Assembly (NCBI GenBank): GCA_944353735.1
Contig: CALVPU010000085.1
Span: forward strand, 1 to 11,597
Source: an uncultured Eubacteriales bacterium
GTDB lineage: Bacteria; Bacillota; Clostridia; Christensenellales; Aristaeellaceae
Length of the DNA: 11,597 bases
Direction of reading: 5' to 3'
The translations under genes and the position numbers were made by a program. Below, piece after piece: positions 10,664 to 11,597 of the stretch. Below the pieces are notes generated by a model. That model saw only the letters and a program-made list of their open reading frames with translations. It was not told the DNA's origin and did not search any database. Positions within the stretch are counted from its first letter, which is position 1. Each line of letters opens with the position of its first letter.

Positions 10664-10996
10664 ATGATTCTGAACACCCACCCCAACGACCGGAAAGAGA
10701 TGGTCAAGGCGATTTCGGAGCTGACCGGCCTTGAAGCCACTTATCTCTACATGCCGACCTGTGCATATCAGATCGGGCTTGTCACCTTCAACCGCGATGG
10801 AAGTATCAGCTGTGATGATGCAGCGATGGTCGAAACCATTCGCCCCATGCTGATCAAGCGCGGCTGGCTGGACGCGGAGCAGGAAACGGAGAAATCCCCT
10901 GCAAATTCCGAAGCGCCCGCCAGCGTCAGAGAGATAAAGATAACCATGCCGATCGAGGGCTGGACGGTCAGTCAGATGACTATGAATAACCCCTAG
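10664..10996 (+). CDS. ICE/phage-type small protein (virulence-related protein family), ends in TAG
   Basis: 110 aa up to a TAG. The pattern RKEMVKAISELTGLEATYLYMPTCAYQIG, a DGSI turn and a later ITMPIEGWT resembles small proteins annotated as virulence-related in integrative elements and prophages of gut Firmicutes. They have no proven function, and the name does not show a role in disease. The start is the ATG at 10664, 8 nt after AGGAGG. In the relatives I recall, the ITMP.EG segment is followed by more conserved residues, so ending 14 residues after it is odd. The frame is open past the TAG for 56 codons to TAA at 11165, just before a terminator. It may be a truncated gene, a fusion of two genes or a TAG-readthrough product. 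Confidence 0.65.
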   Translation: MILNTHPNDRKEMVKAISELTGLEATYLYMPTCAYQIGLVTFNRDGSISCDDAAMVETIRPMLIKRGWLDAEQETEKSPANSEAPASVREIKITMPIEGWTVSQMTMNNP

Positions 10997-11167
10997 CACG
11001 CCGCTGAATATCGGCTCGAAGCATTTGGAAGCTGTCCCGGACTGACAGAGCTCTGGACTAAGCCCTTTCAGGCGAAATACGCCGCTGTGGACGGCGCGGT
11101 GCTGATCCGATTCAGGCGCGACGCGAATGGCGACCTTCAGGTAGCCGCAAACATCATGGAGAAATAA
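10997..11167 (+). other. In-frame open extension after the TAG (56 codons)
   Basis: From HAAEYRLEAFG through CPGLTELWTKP, AVDGAVLIRF and VAANIMEK to TAA, this stretch looks protein-like in composition and is in frame with the gene before it. It has no own start codon and ribosome site after the TAG. It is either the second half of the same gene beyond a nonsense or recoded codon, or the remnant of a separate small gene. Confidence 0.5.
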
Positions 11168-11184
11168 GGCGAAAGGATTCTCAA

Positions 11185-11213
11185 GCGTCAGGCAGAAATG
11201 CCCGGCGCTTTTT
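11185..11213 (+). terminator. Intrinsic terminator after the ICE-type gene
   Basis: GCGTCAGGC / GCCCGGCGC pair around an AGAAAT loop, with one A-C mismatch and a T-G pair, followed by five T. It begins 17 nt after the TAA at 11165, not near the TAG, which suggests that the transcribed gene once ended, or still ends, at the TAA. Confidence 0.75.
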
Positions 11214-11437
11214 CTTGTCGGCCATCACACGATTTTCAATCGCGCGCTGGCTACGCTCGGCGATTGCCAGCAATCGCTCTCGCTCGTCGGACTGCGTCCT
11301 CCCTCCTTTGCCCACGTCGCGCCCACGTTTGGCCCACATGAGGCTTCACCGCCGCCGCTGGGATTGTTCCCCGACCCTCGTTCCTGCGCCCGACACGGGG
11401 CCAGCGTGGGGCTTGATCCAAAAGCTCCCACAACGAG
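11214..11437. other. Spacer between two facing terminators, with 11-bp period repeats
   Basis: GCCCACGT at 11310-11317 and 11321-11328 and GCCCACAT at 11332-11339 recur every 11 bp. Both strands have open frames, but none has a convincing ribosome site, and the terminators on both sides point inward. I call no gene here. Confidence 0.45.
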
Positions 11438-11460
11438 AAAAACCGCCCCATGCGGAGCGG
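11438..11460 (-). terminator. Intrinsic terminator for the minus-strand gene at the right edge
   Basis: Read on the minus strand, CCGCTCC-GCAT-GGGGCGG (7-bp stem with one T-G pair, 11460-11443) is followed by TTTTT (11442-11438). It lies 21 bp downstream of the stop codon at 11482. Confidence 0.8.
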
Positions 11461-11481
11461 CATTCTCATGAAGGATGCGCA

Positions 11482-11597
11482 TTATTTCCAATAATGGCCT
11501 TGAGGAATGTGATTGAAAACGGCTATCGCTTCTCTGAACCGGAGGCTGTCAGAGAGGATCGCCACCGCTATCAGGCAATGAACAGCACGGTGATCAC
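11482..11597 (-). CDS. C-terminal end of an unidentified minus-strand gene
   Basis: Only the last 37 codons before a TAA are visible: a segment with VAILSDSLRFREAIAVFNHI followed by PQGHYWK. I do not recognise the protein. Support for a real gene comes from the well-placed intrinsic terminator just after the stop and from a protein-like composition. The plus strand is also open here (an ATG at 11494 with no ribosome site), so the opposite reading cannot be excluded. The gene runs on beyond the window. Confidence 0.5.
   Translation of the reverse strand, partial: DHRAVHCLIAVAILSDSLRFREAIAVFNHIPQGHYWK

Overview
The window looks like the chromosome of a GC-rich, spore-forming member of the Bacillota (Clostridia). 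The reasons are a clear SpoIIID gene, an adjacent gyrB-gyrA pair of Firmicutes type, strong purine-rich ribosome binding sites and consensus sigma-A promoters. A Christensenellales- or Oscillospirales-like relative is a guess from protein flavour, not something the sequence proves.

Layout, left to right. Positions 1-516 (minus) hold the N-terminal part of a GH25-lysozyme-like protein whose catalytic acids appear to be replaced. It diverges from spoIIID (611-883, plus), which has a sigma-E-like promoter. After a GC-rich gap, a promoter at 1229-1257 drives an ion-transporter-superfamily permease (1334-2449). This converges on the gyrase genes across a 13-bp bidirectional terminator (2477-2506). 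gyrB (7027 to 5087) and gyrA (5067 to 2551) lie on the minus strand, 19 bp apart. Their promoter faces away from a HAD-IIB phosphatase gene (7263-8024), which is followed by an HD-domain protein gene (8181-8717). A perfect TTGACA-17-TATAAT promoter at 9071-9099 then drives a tRNA operon: Leu(TAG), Gly(GCC) and Lys(CTT), ended by a T-tailed hairpin (9417-9456).

Right after tRNA-Lys the composition changes from GC-rich to AT-rich and the genes become small, mobile-element-type genes, as expected of an element integrated at a tRNA locus (no integrase or att repeat is visible). This part holds nested inverted repeats (9609-9905), a 102-aa DUF-type protein, an array of eight 8-bp repeats in opposed orientations around an AT-rich core (10333-10547), an ICE/phage-type small protein gene, terminators, a GCCCACGT repeat spacer, and the end of a minus-strand gene at the right edge.

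The most interesting signal is the behaviour of TAG. gyrB has one in-frame TAG at codon 539, exactly where a conserved Tyr is expected in the Toprim region, with 107 well-conserved codons after it. gyrA ends in TAG followed by four acidic/hydrophobic codons and a TGA. The ICE-type gene at 10664 ends in TAG but stays open for 56 more codons to a TAA next to a terminator. Sequence or assembly error, nonsense mutation, amber suppression and codon reassignment are all possible; the window contains no tRNA with a CTA anticodon. Other points worth a look are the apparently dead GH25 protein, the iteron-like array and a tRNA-Gly with C at T-loop position 55.
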